DNA of 64,000 nucleotides from Spirosoma profusum. GTDB lineage: Bacteria; Bacteroidota; Bacteroidia; Cytophagales; Spirosomataceae. Positions 43,466 through 54,535 of this stretch are shown here, piece after piece. A program made the translations under genes and the position numbers. How positions within the stretch are numbered: the first letter of the stretch is position 1; each line of letters begins with the position of its first letter. The stretch spans positions 62,001-126,000 of the forward strand of contig NZ_JACWZY010000014.1 in assembly GCF_014699005.1 (NCBI RefSeq). The letters are read 5' to 3'. The notes below the pieces were generated by a model that did not search any database, was not told the DNA's origin, and was given only the letters and a program-made list of their open reading frames with translations.

Positions 43466-46400
43466 ATGAAAAACTTGTACGTCGAATCCCTTCTACGCCG
43501 TTTTCGCTGGTCATTTGTTTTACTAACGGCCCTGCTACTTACATTTGTTTCGCTTCAGACTGTTGGACAGTCAGTTCCTACGGGCTTTAATAATAGCCTG
43601 GTGCAAAATGGCTACACCACGCCAATGGGAACCGTTTTCTCTGCTGATGGCAAGCAACTTTTTGTGTGGGATAAAGCTGGACGGGTCTGGGTATCAGACT
43701 GGAACGGCGTTCAATACGTAAAACAAACTACTGCCGTTCTGGACATCAGCCCGGAAGTAGGTAACTGGCGCGATTTTGGGCTGTTAAGCATCTGTCTCGA
43801 CCCAAATTTTGCGACGAACGGACTTATTTACCTCTTCTACGTGGTAGACCGCCATCACCTGCTCAATTTTGGAACGGCATCCTACAGTGCTACTGCTAAC
43901 CTGTACTTTAACGCCACTATTAGCCGGGTTACTCGTTATAAAGTGGTTAAAACAAATAACGTGCTTGCGGCTGACGAGAGCAGCCGTAAAATATTGCTTG
44001 GAGAAACAAAATCTACAGGCGTTCCACTTACCCATGAATCGCACGCGGGTGGAACAATCTTGTTTGGAACCGACGGTACGTTGCTGATTTCGACCGGCGA
44101 TAATGCCAGTTATAATACGACTGACAAAGGCAGTTCGAGTGATACGTACTGGCAACAGGCCATTACTGACGGTATTTTACGTACCAACGAGAACGTAGGG
44201 GCGTTTCGGGCACAGATGATTACGTCGCTATGCGGTAAAGTGTTACGTCTCGACCCAAACACTGGCGATGGAGTATCCAGTAATCCGTTTTATAATTCCA
44301 GTGATCCGCGTTCTCCAGCTTCACGTGTATGGGCGCTTGGCTTCCGTAATCCATACCGTATGGGACTTCAGCCGGGCACGGGTAGCACAAATCCAGCGAA
44401 TGGAAATCCGGGAAACTTATTTGTAGGTGATGTAGGTTGGTCGACCTGGGAAGATGCACACGTAATAAAACAAGGAGGGGAGAATGCTGGATGGCCAATT
44501 TTTGAAGGTATTCTGGTGAATAGTTCGTATTCGTCGGCAGCTCAGACACTGGAAAACCGGGACGAACCCAATCCTACCAATACCTGTAACAAGCCTTATC
44601 TGACTTTTGATAACTTATTAAAGCAAGCGTCCAGCGGTACAACTACAGTGCTAAATCCTTGCAGTGGCCAGCCATTGGTTGGCCTACAGCGACGCTACGT
44701 TCACAGCGTACCCTTGCTGGATTGGCATCACACACAAACTACTGCCCGTGTACCAGTACTGGGATCAACATCCACAACGGCTTCGGTGATTGGTTCTAGT
44801 GGATCACCCGCCACTGGTACTCCTTTCAAAGGGAATTGCGCTACCGGGGGGGCTTATTATACGGCAACGAACTTCCCAACGGCCTATCGTAACAAGTATT
44901 ATTTTGCTGATTACGGAGCTAACTGGATAAAATATGCTACGTTAAACAGCAATGGAGCCGTAACAGCCGTCAACGATTTTGTACCAGCTGGAGGCACCAA
45001 CGGCGTTGTTGATATAGAGATCAGTCCGCTTGATGGAACACTTTTTTATACCAATATCAATAACGGTGAAGTCAGGCGGATCAGTTTTGGGACGAATCAG
45101 CCACCAATAGCCGTCTTAACTGCCGACAAAACGGTGGGTAGCAGTCCGTTAACGGTTCAGTTTAAAGGCGATGGCTCAAGCGACCCCGATGGAGACGCCC
45201 TTACGTATGCCTGGGATTTTGGCGATAATACGTCATCTACTGTCGCCAATCCGTCGCACACCTTTACCGGTACGGGTACCCGGAGTTTTACGGTACGTTT
45301 AACCGTCACGGACACGAAAGGACAGACGGCCAGTCAGCAACAGATTATTTCGTTGAACAACACAGCACCAACCGTGAAAATCACGGCTCCAGTAGCCGGA
45401 AGTTTATATCTGTTGGACAAGGAAAGTACGTATCAGTTGAAAGCTACGGTTACCGACGAAGCAACGGCTAGTCTGGCCTATAGCTGGCAAGTTATTTTGC
45501 GACATAATAATCACCAGCATGCCGAACCGGTAATTACGGAGGCTTCTCCCAGCGTAAAGATTTCGCCGGTAGGCTGCGATGGGGATACGTATTATTACCT
45601 CATTAAAGTTCAGGTAACGGATAACGGCGGATTGACGGCTACTGATTCGGTAAAGATTTATCCAGACTGCGCTTCTGCAAATCTGGCGATACGTAACCTG
45701 ACTGCTACGTTAAATGCCAATACGAATGCGAATCTGAATTGGTCATCACCAATTGCTCCTTTTGATGAAGTGCTTGTTGCCGCTCGTGCAGGAAGTGGTT
45801 TTCTGGATAGACCATCTGGAACAACGTATACGGCCAATCCCGATTTTACAGGTAACGGATCGGTTATTGAAGGGGGTAAAGTTGTTTACCGGGGAACCGC
45901 CAGTATGGTGACAGTCTCCAACCTGAGTCCGCAGACAACGTATTATTTCCGGGTATTTACAAGGGCCGGAACGGCTTGGTCGGGTGGGGTAGAGGTGTCG
46001 TTAACTACCGGGACTACTAGTAATACTACGACACCAGGCGCTTATGATCCTGCGTCTTGTTATAAAATTACGAACCGAATTAGTGGCAGAACGCTGACTG
46101 TGGAGGCTGCTTCTACGGCTGAAGGGGCTGCCGTAAAACAGAATACGTTCACCAATCAGGACTGGCAGAAGTGGAAGTTTTTATCGCTGGGTTCAAATAC
46201 GTATCAGTTAGTAGCTCAACACAGTAGTAAAGTGCTTTCTGTTCAGAATGCCGCTACCAACGACTGGGCTAGTATAAACCAGACGACCAACACAAATGCC
46301 TCGAATCAGAAATGGATTATACAGACAGATGGAGACGGATTTTCAACCCTAAAGGCCGTTCATTCCAATAAATTGCTGGACGTAGCCAATCAGGATGAAA

Positions 46401-47215
46401 GTGCCTCAGTTATTCAATATGCACCTAGCGGTGCCTACGTACAGTATTGGAAAATTGAAGCGACAGGCTGTACCAGTGCGACAGTCGCGCCACCGACATC
46501 GGCTTCAACCTGCTATAAAATCACAAACCGAATCAGCGGAAAATCGCTGGAGGTTGAGGGCGCGTCAACAACAGACGGAGCCTCGGTTAAGCAACGAACA
46601 TTTGCCAATCAGGCCTGGCAGAAATGGGAGATGCGGACAACGGGCGTGGCCAATACGTATCAGTTTGTAGCTATTCATAGCGGCAAAGCGCTTACTGTGC
46701 CCAATGCAGCTACTAATGACTGGGCCACGTTGACGCAGGCTACCAGCGTGTCAACGGCCACAAATCAGCGATGGTTGATGCAATCGGTTGGCGATGGTTT
46801 TTCGTCCCTAAAAGCCGTTCATTCCAATAAGATGCTCGACATAGGTAATCAAGATGAAGGCGGTGTAGTTATTCAGTATTCGCTGAGTGGCGCTTATGCG
46901 CAACACTGGAAAGTTGAAACCGTTGGCTGTACTGCCGGTGGGCGACTTGGAGAAGAAGTTGATAACGTAGTGACAATTTACCCCAATCCAGCCCAGAATT
47001 ACGTACTAATTAATATACCGGTTACCAAGCCCACGGATGTTCAATTGGATTTGATTTCTCCGACCGGCCAGCGTCTTCGTTCGGAGGCACTCCAACTAAA
47101 TGAATCGACAACGTATCGATTGCCATTGGTTAATTTACCCACCGGATTATACTTGATCCACTTACAGGATGGTAAACAATGGAAGCAAATTCATCGTTTA
47201 CTAATAGAAAGGTAA
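43466..47215 (+). CDS. Secreted PQQ-type sugar dehydrogenase with PKD, two ricin-type domains and T9SS sorting signal
   Basis: 1249 residues. Signal peptide about 1-35. A glucose/sorbosone dehydrogenase-like beta-propeller spans about 40-540 (VFSADGKQLFVWDKAGRVWV, LTHESHAGGTILFGTDGTLL, ALGFRNPYRMGLQPGTGS). A PKD domain follows at about 545-630 (SDPDGDALTYAWDFGDNTSS), then an Ig-like part (630-735) and a fibronectin-like part (740-840). Two ricin-B-like domains start at about 865 and 1015 with the same opening CYKITNRISG and repeated QKW / HSNKLLD motifs. The last ~80 residues (VVTIYPNPAQNYVLI to GLYLIHLQDGKQWKQIHRLL) are a type IX sorting domain. It is probably secreted or surface-bound, oxidising sugars while holding glycans. 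Cofactor use is inferred from the family. Confidence 0.9.
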   Translation: MKNLYVESLLRRFRWSFVLLTALLLTFVSLQTVGQSVPTGFNNSLVQNGYTTPMGTVFSADGKQLFVWDKAGRVWVSDWNGVQYVKQTTAVLDISPEVGNWRDFGLLSICLDPNFATNGLIYLFYVVDRHHLLNFGTASYSATANLYFNATISRVTRYKVVKTNNVLAADESSRKILLGETKSTGVPLTHESHAGGTILFGTDGTLLISTGDNASYNTTDKGSSSDTYWQQAITDGILRTNENVGAFRAQMITSLCGKVLRLDPNTGDGVSSNPFYNSSDPRSPASRVWALGFRNPYRMGLQPGTGSTNPANGNPGNLFVGDVGWSTWEDAHVIKQGGENAGWPIFEGILVNSSYSSAAQTLENRDEPNPTNTCNKPYLTFDNLLKQASSGTTTVLNPCSGQPLVGLQRRYVHSVPLLDWHHTQTTARVPVLGSTSTTASVIGSSGSPATGTPFKGNCATGGAYYTATNFPTAYRNKYYFADYGANWIKYATLNSNGAVTAVNDFVPAGGTNGVVDIEISPLDGTLFYTNINNGEVRRISFGTNQPPIAVLTADKTVGSSPLTVQFKGDGSSDPDGDALTYAWDFGDNTSSTVANPSHTFTGTGTRSFTVRLTVTDTKGQTASQQQIISLNNTAPTVKITAPVAGSLYLLDKESTYQLKATVTDEATASLAYSWQVILRHNNHQHAEPVITEASPSVKISPVGCDGDTYYYLIKVQVTDNGGLTATDSVKIYPDCASANLAIRNLTATLNANTNANLNWSSPIAPFDEVLVAARAGSGFLDRPSGTTYTANPDFTGNGSVIEGGKVVYRGTASMVTVSNLSPQTTYYFRVFTRAGTAWSGGVEVSLTTGTTSNTTTPGAYDPASCYKITNRISGRTLTVEAASTAEGAAVKQNTFTNQDWQKWKFLSLGSNTYQLVAQHSSKVLSVQNAATNDWASINQTTNTNASNQKWIIQTDGDGFSTLKAVHSNKLLDVANQDESASVIQYAPSGAYVQYWKIEATGCTSATVAPPTSASTCYKITNRISGKSLEVEGASTTDGASVKQRTFANQAWQKWEMRTTGVANTYQFVAIHSGKALTVPNAATNDWATLTQATSVSTATNQRWLMQSVGDGFSSLKAVHSNKMLDIGNQDEGGVVIQYSLSGAYAQHWKVETVGCTAGGRLGEEVDNVVTIYPNPAQNYVLINIPVTKPTDVQLDLISPTGQRLRSEALQLNESTTYRLPLVNLPTGLYLIHLQDGKQWKQIHRLLIER

Positions 47216-47436
47216 GCCTAGGCGTTCGAAATTTTGTGAGGGAATGGTCCCGTTGGAATTGTGCGTTTTGTGCGCAATGTCGGGTATTTATACTTATGAA
47301 AAATGAGGTAATTGGGTGATTTCTAGAAGTTTAATGAATGAGTAGATTTTTTTTTGACTGTGGAATATTTTTTTTATTATTTTTGTTTTATTATTGTGTC
47401 GAAAAGAAAAGTTTTTCATAACGTTGAGTAAATCAG

Positions 47437-47468
47437 AAAGCCAAGAGAGTGTCTCGCTTGGCTTTTTT
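47437..47468 (+). terminator. Rho-independent terminator
   Basis: AAAGCCAAG pairs with CTTGGCTTT around an 11-base loop and runs into a T-tract. It ends the transcript of the large dehydrogenase gene. The stretch before it (47216-47436) is AT-rich with long T-runs and shows no gene. Confidence 0.8.
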
Positions 47469-47628
47469 GTTTATATATAGTTCACTTTAGTGTCGCGCTT
47501 TCCAAGCCTTTAACTACTCCTCGAATTGGCTTGGAGTTGGTACGTTCCCTTCTCTTAGCAACTCATTGGCTTTGGTACGGGAACAACGTACTGCCTGTCA
47601 ACTCAACGATGCCTGGTAGTGTGCATCA
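47469..47628. other. Intergenic stretch without recognisable features
   Basis: No coding sequence, RNA gene or repeat was recognised. A 67-codon plus-strand frame at 47531 runs against the DoxX gene and has no family resemblance. Confidence 0.4.
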
Positions 47629-48048
47629 TCAGCGTTTACGAGTATTCTTCTCCAGCAATGCATCCAAACTCCATCGGCCAGGTCCGGTAAAGAAGAAGAC
47701 CATAGCTAGCAGCACGAAAAGGAAAGGATGTTGATCTTCATACCAGAATTTCCCGTGTCCCACAAAAAAAGTGATGTAGAGTAACGTTCCTATAGTAAGT
47801 AGAGCAGCTACCCTTGTCAACAGCCCTAGCGTCAGCAGGATGCCGGCAACTAATTCAGACCCCTTGCCAAGATAAACCATAAATGAAGGAGATGAGGATT
47901 CTTTAAACGTATCCCAAGCGGCATATTGATTCATCTGGACAGGGTCAAATACTTCCCATCCATGATACGTTAGAAGCAAGCCGACAATAACCCGAGTCAG
48001 CATCAGCCCCCCTTCCCGAAAAATCCCTTCCGTAGAGAAAATTTTCAT
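47629..48048 (-). CDS. DoxX-family membrane protein
   Basis: 139 residues with four hydrophobic segments: LMLTRVIVGLLLTYHGWEVF, GKGSELVAGILLTLGLLTRV, AALLTIGTLLYITFFVGHGK and PFLFVLLAMVFFFTGPGRWS. The pattern G-x-E-L-x-x-G-x-x-L-x-x-G and the closing F-x-x-x-G-x-G-x-x-S-L-D match the DoxX/DoxD-like family. Members sit in the inner membrane; roles in redox homeostasis have been proposed for some. Nothing here narrows the function. It is a single gene on the minus strand. Confidence 0.88.
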   Translation of the reverse strand: MKIFSTEGIFREGGLMLTRVIVGLLLTYHGWEVFDPVQMNQYAAWDTFKESSSPSFMVYLGKGSELVAGILLTLGLLTRVAALLTIGTLLYITFFVGHGKFWYEDQHPFLFVLLAMVFFFTGPGRWSLDALLEKNTRKR

Positions 48049-48150
48049 TTGTATAGCTTTGCTACGTTGAAAAAGACCGCCAAATGTAAGTAAACAAATT
48101 GGTATAGTTAGGTTTATTGCACTGACTCTAACTACTTTGATACTGCCAAT

Positions 48151-48186
48151 AAAAATACCCCTGGTCGGAAGACCAGGGGTATTTTT
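48151..48186. terminator. Terminator between groEL and the doxX region
   Basis: AAAAATACCCCTGGTC-GGAA-GACCAGGGGTATTTTT, a perfect 16-bp stem with A and T flanks. It lies 48 bp after the groEL stop and would end the groES-groEL transcript. Confidence 0.92.
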
Positions 48187-48233
48187 ACAAAATCCAGAAA
48201 ATCAATAAATCAGATAAATCCAGGTTCAGACGA

Positions 48234-49957
<1,724 letters not shown>

Positions 49958-49961
49958 AAAA

Positions 49962-50258
49962 TTAAAGGATTGCGAAAATGTCAGATTCACGCATAATGAG
50001 GTACTCTTTGCCATCAACGGTGATTTCTGTACCAGCATATTTGCCATACAACACCGTATCGCCCACCTGAACCGTCAGCGGCTCATCTTTCTTACCTGCG
50101 CCAACGGCAACGACCGTACCACGCTGGGGTTTTTCCTTTGCCGTGTCGGGGATGATAATCCCGAACGAGGTTTTTTCTTCTGCCGGAGCTGCTTCTACCA
50201 GCACCCGGTCGGCCAGCGGTTTCACGTTCACTTTAACGCTTTCCGTTTCTGCTACCAT
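49962..50258 (-). CDS. groES: Co-chaperonin GroES (10 kDa)
   Basis: 98 residues. [20 protein letters not shown] opens the fold, [20 protein letters not shown] is the mobile-loop region, and [20 protein letters not shown] then [13 protein letters not shown] close it. It caps GroEL during folding. It is the first gene of the minus-strand groES-groEL operon. Confidence 0.97.
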   Translation of the reverse strand: MVAETESVKVNVKPLADRVLVEAAPAEEKTSFGIIIPDTAKEKPQRGTVVAVGAGKKDEPLTVQVGDTVLYGKYAGTEITVDGKEYLIMRESDIFAIL

Positions 50259-50292
50259 GATAGTAATGAGTTGATTAAGGTTATTACTGTTT

Positions 50293-50309
50293 GTGTAAAG
50301 AACTTACAC
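50293..50309. promoter_or_regulatory. Candidate operator upstream of groES
   Basis: GTGTAA-AGAAC-TTACAC, a 6-bp inverted repeat with a 5-base centre, 35 bp before the groES start. It is not the CIRCE sequence. A role in heat-shock control is only suggested by position. The gap 50310-50511 shows nothing else recognisable. Confidence 0.3.
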
Positions 50310-50511
50310 GACATTCTGCACTCGCCAATTACTGTGCCAACTCAGGTTAGCCTGTCAAATTTTCAGCATTCATCCTGACATACTGCCATTTACACTATTT
50401 GCTGTACTTCCTATGGGAAAAGCCCGTTTTTAAGCAAATAGAATTTGGTAGTTTCCCTGCGATTGCTTAGATTAACCAAGTCATCTGCCCACCAGATGGC
50501 CTTTTTAGCGT

Positions 50512-51219
50512 ATGAAAAAGCTACAACCTGACTGGTTTACACAAAACTGGCTGGACGCGGAATACCAGAAGTATGTCTTGATGGCATACTTGCAGGCCGT
50601 TCAGCAGAACTTTATAGAACATAAACTTTGCCCTGATTTGCCTGAATTACGCGACCACTATAATGCCGGTGTTCGTTTTACGAGGGGCAAAGGTACGTTA
50701 AATGCTGCTTTCCCCAAACGTATTAATCGAATTACTGGACCACCCCCCAGAATCGAGTACAAATCGGAAGTGCCCGATTCTACGTTTATGACCGAAATGG
50801 ACGCGATTATGGAGTTTGCACTGCCGCGGTTTCAGACCATGCTGACAGAAGGTCATCAGCGTTGGGATGATATTTCACGTTCGCTGGTTCTAATGCCTGT
50901 TGGCGTCTTGCCGCTACGTCCGGAAGAAGGATATCTGTTGCTCCATGCCACAAATGGGTCCGAAACGCAGGTTTACTATTTCTCCATAACCCTGTACTCT
51001 GAGCAGGAGCCAGGGGGACGATTGGTAAAGCTACGTTACGTAGAAGCGGTACGTAAGAGCCTGGTTAATACGTTTGAAAACATTAAACTCGATTTGATAC
51101 GTCGGTATCGGCACCTGCCCAATCCCGCTACGTATACACTGGAGAGTAAGCGAACGTACCCTGTGCAGGAAACATTACTACCTATTGCGCAACAGTTGCT
51201 GGCTCAGGCTGTAGCATAA
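50512..51219 (+). CDS. Conserved hypothetical protein
   Basis: 235 residues, no signal peptide and no membrane segment. It begins MKKLQPDWFTQNWLDAEYQK and contains RINRITGPPPRIEYKSEVPD, LLHATNGSETQVYYFSITLY and a C-terminal helical part VRKSLVNTFENIKLDLIRRY. It looks like a soluble mixed alpha/beta protein conserved in Cytophagales; I do not recognise a functional family. It is divergent from groES and convergent with secG, with a good terminator at its end. Confidence 0.75.
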   Translation: MKKLQPDWFTQNWLDAEYQKYVLMAYLQAVQQNFIEHKLCPDLPELRDHYNAGVRFTRGKGTLNAAFPKRINRITGPPPRIEYKSEVPDSTFMTEMDAIMEFALPRFQTMLTEGHQRWDDISRSLVLMPVGVLPLRPEEGYLLLHATNGSETQVYYFSITLYSEQEPGGRLVKLRYVEAVRKSLVNTFENIKLDLIRRYRHLPNPATYTLESKRTYPVQETLLPIAQQLLAQAVA

Positions 51220-51223
51220 AAAT

Positions 51224-51247
51224 AGCCATTTCCTTTCGGAAATGGCT
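51224..51247. terminator. Hairpin terminator between convergent genes
   Basis: AGCCATTTCC-TTTC-GGAAATGGCT, a perfect 10-bp stem 4 bp after the stop codon at 51219. A T-run follows about 11 bases later, and A-rich sequence lies on the other side, so it may serve both directions. Confidence 0.75.
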
Positions 51248-51273
51248 CCATACAATTTTTTAGTACGCAGGTA

Positions 51274-51672
51274 TTATTTCTGAGGTGTCAACGCTGATGT
51301 CGAAGCACCCGGCGATTGCGCGCCTGGAACTGCCTGACTTGGGGCCGCTCCATTAGCTGCGGTCGGAGCCGGGGCAGCCGCGCCTGGTAGTGTTTGGGTC
51401 TGCGCCCGGTCTACGTTCGCACTGTTGATGATGGCTGCCTGACTGCGATCGACCATAACGTAGGATGCCAGCGACAGTACCATAACGGCAATGCCAAGGC
51501 CCCATGTGATTTGTTCGAGCAGGTCGGTTGTTTTCTTAACGCCCATCAGTTGATTCGAACCCAGTCCACCAAACTCACCAGTCAGACCCCCACCTTTCGA
51601 ATTCTGAATCAGAACAATTAAAACCAGTAGTACGGTAAGAATGCAGATAATAACAATGATTGCCGTTAGCAT
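51274..51672 (-). CDS. secG: Preprotein translocase subunit SecG
   Basis: 132 residues with two membrane segments: MLTAIIVIICILTVLLVLIV (about 1-22) and ITWGLGIAVMVLSLASYVMV (about 54-73). Between them lies the SecG motif QNSKGGGLTGEFGGLGSNQL followed by MGVKKTTDLLE. The C-terminal ~50 residues are Ala/Pro/Gln-rich and of low complexity, which makes the protein longer than typical SecG. It is part of the SecYEG channel in the inner membrane. It belongs to the minus-strand gene group with 51729 and lptE. Confidence 0.93.
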   Translation of the reverse strand: MLTAIIVIICILTVLLVLIVLIQNSKGGGLTGEFGGLGSNQLMGVKKTTDLLEQITWGLGIAVMVLSLASYVMVDRSQAAIINSANVDRAQTQTLPGAAAPAPTAANGAAPSQAVPGAQSPGASTSALTPQK

Positions 51673-51728
51673 GTAAAGTGTTACGTATGTTTAGTTAATG
51701 CCTTTACTGAACTAGAGAAACACAAAAA

Positions 51729-52520
51729 TTAGCTCTCAGACGCTTTTCGGCGATTCTCCATTTCAGCCATTTTTTCCGCAAAGTACGCCTTTTTTTCTGG
51801 ATTTCTCGACATCAGTTTCTTATAGATGTCGCGGGCTTTATCAAATTTGCCTTGTTTCTCTAAAACTTTAGCGAAACTTTCGGTCACCAGCGGTACTCCG
51901 GCTATTTTATTCCGTTTGGTTAAATCTTCCTGATCAATCGTTTCACTCGGCAGAATGCGGGAAATACTCGGTTCGTTTTTGATGAAATTCTCAATCAGCT
52001 CAAATTGACGCTGACGCTCCAGATCCGCTTCCGTAAGTGGCTCGGCGGGTGGTTCAGCTATCTGAGTAAGCTCGTTCTGTAGGTTGGTTTCGCTCAGGGT
52101 TGCGTCTTCTGGCGTAGGCATAGTGGGCAGACGTAGAAGCTGCAGTTTCGGGAATCCACCGCTCAGGCCATGCTTCGATTTGAAGAGCGCGTAACTTTCC
52201 TGCTGATAATCGTCGGGAATCGGTACGTGCTTGGCGGATAGCTCATTAAGCCTCGATAGTAGATTGGTCGACCACTGAAATTCATTATCGACCAATTTGC
52301 GGAGCGCGTTCCGGCTAAGCGCGTGCGCAGCCGCCTGCCGAATCAACGTAACGGCCTGGGTACGCTGGTGAATAGAGGCTGCCTTAGCTGTCAGGGTAAA
52401 AAGCGACTGGCAATATGGATACGTAGACAAATTCTCCTGTAGCTGAGTCAGATCAGCCACAGAGAGGTCTTCAGGATGAGTAACCCAGTACGAAAACGTT
52501 TCTTTATCGAGTGTCTGCAC
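51729..52520 (-). CDS. Conserved Bacteroidota hypothetical protein with a TPR-like end
   Basis: 263 residues, soluble and helical. The N-terminus (about 1-95) has FSYWVTHPEDLSVADLTQLQ and YPYCQSLFTLTAKAA. A Pro/Glu-rich middle follows, and the C-terminus (about 215-250) is a TPR-like unit: TESFAKVLEKQGKFDKARDI followed by YKKLMSRNPEKKAYFAEKMA. It lies between secG and lptE, an order I associate with Cytophagales genomes, so an envelope-related role is possible. No function is assigned. Confidence 0.75.
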   Translation of the reverse strand: MQTLDKETFSYWVTHPEDLSVADLTQLQENLSTYPYCQSLFTLTAKAASIHQRTQAVTLIRQAAAHALSRNALRKLVDNEFQWSTNLLSRLNELSAKHVPIPDDYQQESYALFKSKHGLSGGFPKLQLLRLPTMPTPEDATLSETNLQNELTQIAEPPAEPLTEADLERQRQFELIENFIKNEPSISRILPSETIDQEDLTKRNKIAGVPLVTESFAKVLEKQGKFDKARDIYKKLMSRNPEKKAYFAEKMAEMENRRKASES

Positions 52521-52626
52521 AGGAAACGGTCATTGACGAGTGAAACGGCCTAGTGGTACGTAGTACGGTTTGCTAAACTACTTTTTTCAGGAGTAAATCG
52601 CTACAGTTGATCCCGTAAATCTTTTG

Positions 52627-53196
52627 TTACCAGTCGGCGGCTGTTTTATTAAAAATGTCTAGCACAATTTGATCCAAAATTTTCGGTACCAACCGACTTT
52701 CATTCTGACTGAGTGTTTGCCCCTGCGGAAAATCCTGGTAAAAGGAGAACGATTGCTCGAAATTCTTGGTCTCGTCTTTGTTATTGTAGAATCTGGCTAA
52801 AACGGTGATTTGTAGTCTGTTAACGCCTGCCTGATCCTGCGCAGTGGGAGCTACAGCCTGAAGCTCGTAACCTGTAATATTGCCTTCTAATAAAATATCG
52901 CCGTTGGCGGGTACAACTTTTAAATTTGTATAACGCTGGTAATATTCTTTCAACTTCTCGTTAAACGTGAGCGGTAAGTTGGCCGGGCCCCCCGCAGTAG
53001 CTAGCACGAAGTTGTTGACGGTCACGGTTTTGATGTCCGGAGAAAGCGTCGTTCCCGTAAACGAATAAATACCACACGATTGAACGATGAGTGATGAACT
53101 AAGAACGATGAATAAAAAAATAAAGCGATATGTAGTAACGCTCTTCGCTCCTCGCTTATCACACCTCACTCCTAACTTATTCCTCGTCAATCTCAT
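52627..53196 (-). CDS. lptE: LPS assembly lipoprotein LptE (Bacteroidota type)
   Basis: 189 residues if started at the ATG at 53196 (MRLTRNKLGVRCDKRG), overlapping the preceding regulator gene by 20 bp; an ATG at 53238 is also in frame. A lipoprotein signal lies at about 27-42 (FIFLFIVLSSSLIVQSC). The mature start CGIYSFTGTTLSPDIKTVTV and the later ILLEGNITGYELQAVAPTAQ are LptE family marks. LptE plugs LptD in the outer membrane during LPS export. The signal-peptide region is written by a diverged copy of the GTGATGAG repeat family, so the N-terminus seems partly repeat-derived. No better start codon was found nearer the lipobox. Confidence 0.85.
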   Translation of the reverse strand: MRLTRNKLGVRCDKRGAKSVTTYRFIFLFIVLSSSLIVQSCGIYSFTGTTLSPDIKTVTVNNFVLATAGGPANLPLTFNEKLKEYYQRYTNLKVVPANGDILLEGNITGYELQAVAPTAQDQAGVNRLQITVLARFYNNKDETKNFEQSFSFYQDFPQGQTLSQNESRLVPKILDQIVLDIFNKTAADW

Positions 53197-54529
53197 ACTG
53201 TTTAATTTTTCGGTATAAGGTCCGTTCAGAGATGCCAAGTGCCTGAGCTGCGTACTTTCGTTTGTTGTTATTACGTCGTAAGGCTTTGAGAATCATTTCT
53301 TTCTCCTGCCGTTCCAGCGAGAGCGAATCATCTTCTTCGGTTTCATGGCTGACATCCTCAACCGTTACGTCGTTAATGTCGCCATCAACATCTTCAAATA
53401 TCTGCACGGGCGGATGACCACCGTAAGTCTCAGATGGTGGGGTATCGGTACGTAGCGAGCCGTTATTGGCTGGTAGAAAGCGCGTTACGTCTGAAGAGGC
53501 ACGATTGTCACCATCAGGTGTAATGGAGTCGAATAGGTCTTTGTGCGTATGCAGAATCTGTCGGCCATCCTGTTCATTCCCCACCAGTACGTCGCGCACA
53601 AGTTTCTTTAGTTCGTTCACATCCCGGCGCATATCGAACAGCACCTTATAGAGCAGTTCCCGTTCAGAGAAGCTTTCGGCGTGGGTACTACCATTTGCAT
53701 AAGGAAACAGAGCCATCGTCCGACTGGGCTGCTGTGATTGTGGCAAATATTTTGCTAGCGTCGGCCCGTCGATAGCCTTGTTCTGGTCAGACTCAAGAAT
53801 GGATATCTGCTCGGCAATATTTTTTAACTGCCGAATGTTACCTGGAAACGGAAACGCCATCAGGGTTTCCTTGGCATCATCGGTAAGTTGAAGCGGTTTA
53901 ATTCGGTATCGCTCGGCAAAATCAGTCGTGAACTTCCTGAATAAGAGTTCAATATCGGTGCCACGTTCGCGTAGGGGAGGTACGTAAATGGGAACCGTAT
54001 TGAGTCGGTAATATAAATCTTCCCGGAATTTTCCTTTTTCAACGGCATCCATCAGGTTGACGTTGGTTGCAGCTACCACGCGTACATCGGTTTTCTGCGT
54101 TTTGGAAGATCCTACGCGAATAAATTCTCCGTTCTCAAGCACACGTAACAGACGGGCCTGTGTACCAAGCGGCATCTCCCCGATTTCATCGAGAAAAATG
54201 GTGCCGCCATTGGTAGTTTCAAAATAGCCTTTGCGAGCATCGACAGCCCCCGTAAAAGAGCCTTTTTCGTGTCCAAAAAGCTCAGAATCAATAGTGCCCT
54301 CGGGGATGGCTCCGCAGTTGATGGCAATAAACTGACCATGTTTACGGGCGCTGAGGCTATGTATAATTTTTGAAAACGATTCTTTACCACTACCGCTTTC
54401 GCCCGTAATGAGCACGGTAAGGTCGGTTGCCGACACCTGCATCCCTACGTTTATAGCGTAGTTCAGCGCCGGAGCATTCCCGATTATACCGAATCGTTGT
54501 TTTACACTTTGAATTTCCTGATTATTCAT
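53177..54529 (-). CDS. Sigma-54-dependent activator without receiver domain
   Basis: 450 residues. The AAA+ domain lies at about 12-250: Walker A ITGESGSGKESFSKI, the sigma-54 contact loop EKGSFTGAVDARKGYFE, Walker B GGTIFLDEIGEMPLGTQA, and the sensor region LNTVPIYVPPLRERGTDIEL. A long linker and a C-terminal Fis-type HTH (KRKYAAQALGISERTLYRKI) follow. No N-terminal receiver, GAF or PAS domain is present, so activity is not under direct phospho-control. It precedes lptE and overlaps it. It is the only enhancer-binding protein in the window and thus a candidate to act at the sigma-54-like sites before the PadR operons, which is speculative. Confidence 0.93.
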   Translation of the reverse strand: MNNQEIQSVKQRFGIIGNAPALNYAINVGMQVSATDLTVLITGESGSGKESFSKIIHSLSARKHGQFIAINCGAIPEGTIDSELFGHEKGSFTGAVDARKGYFETTNGGTIFLDEIGEMPLGTQARLLRVLENGEFIRVGSSKTQKTDVRVVAATNVNLMDAVEKGKFREDLYYRLNTVPIYVPPLRERGTDIELLFRKFTTDFAERYRIKPLQLTDDAKETLMAFPFPGNIRQLKNIAEQISILESDQNKAIDGPTLAKYLPQSQQPSRTMALFPYANGSTHAESFSERELLYKVLFDMRRDVNELKKLVRDVLVGNEQDGRQILHTHKDLFDSITPDGDNRASSDVTRFLPANNGSLRTDTPPSETYGGHPPVQIFEDVDGDINDVTVEDVSHETEEDDSLSLERQEKEMILKALRRNNNKRKYAAQALGISERTLYRKIKQYEIDEE

Positions 54530-54535
54530 TATGTA

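Noticed and set aside
47531-47734. 67-codon plus-strand frame overlapping the DoxX gene
   Set aside because: It runs antisense to a well-supported gene and has no family features.
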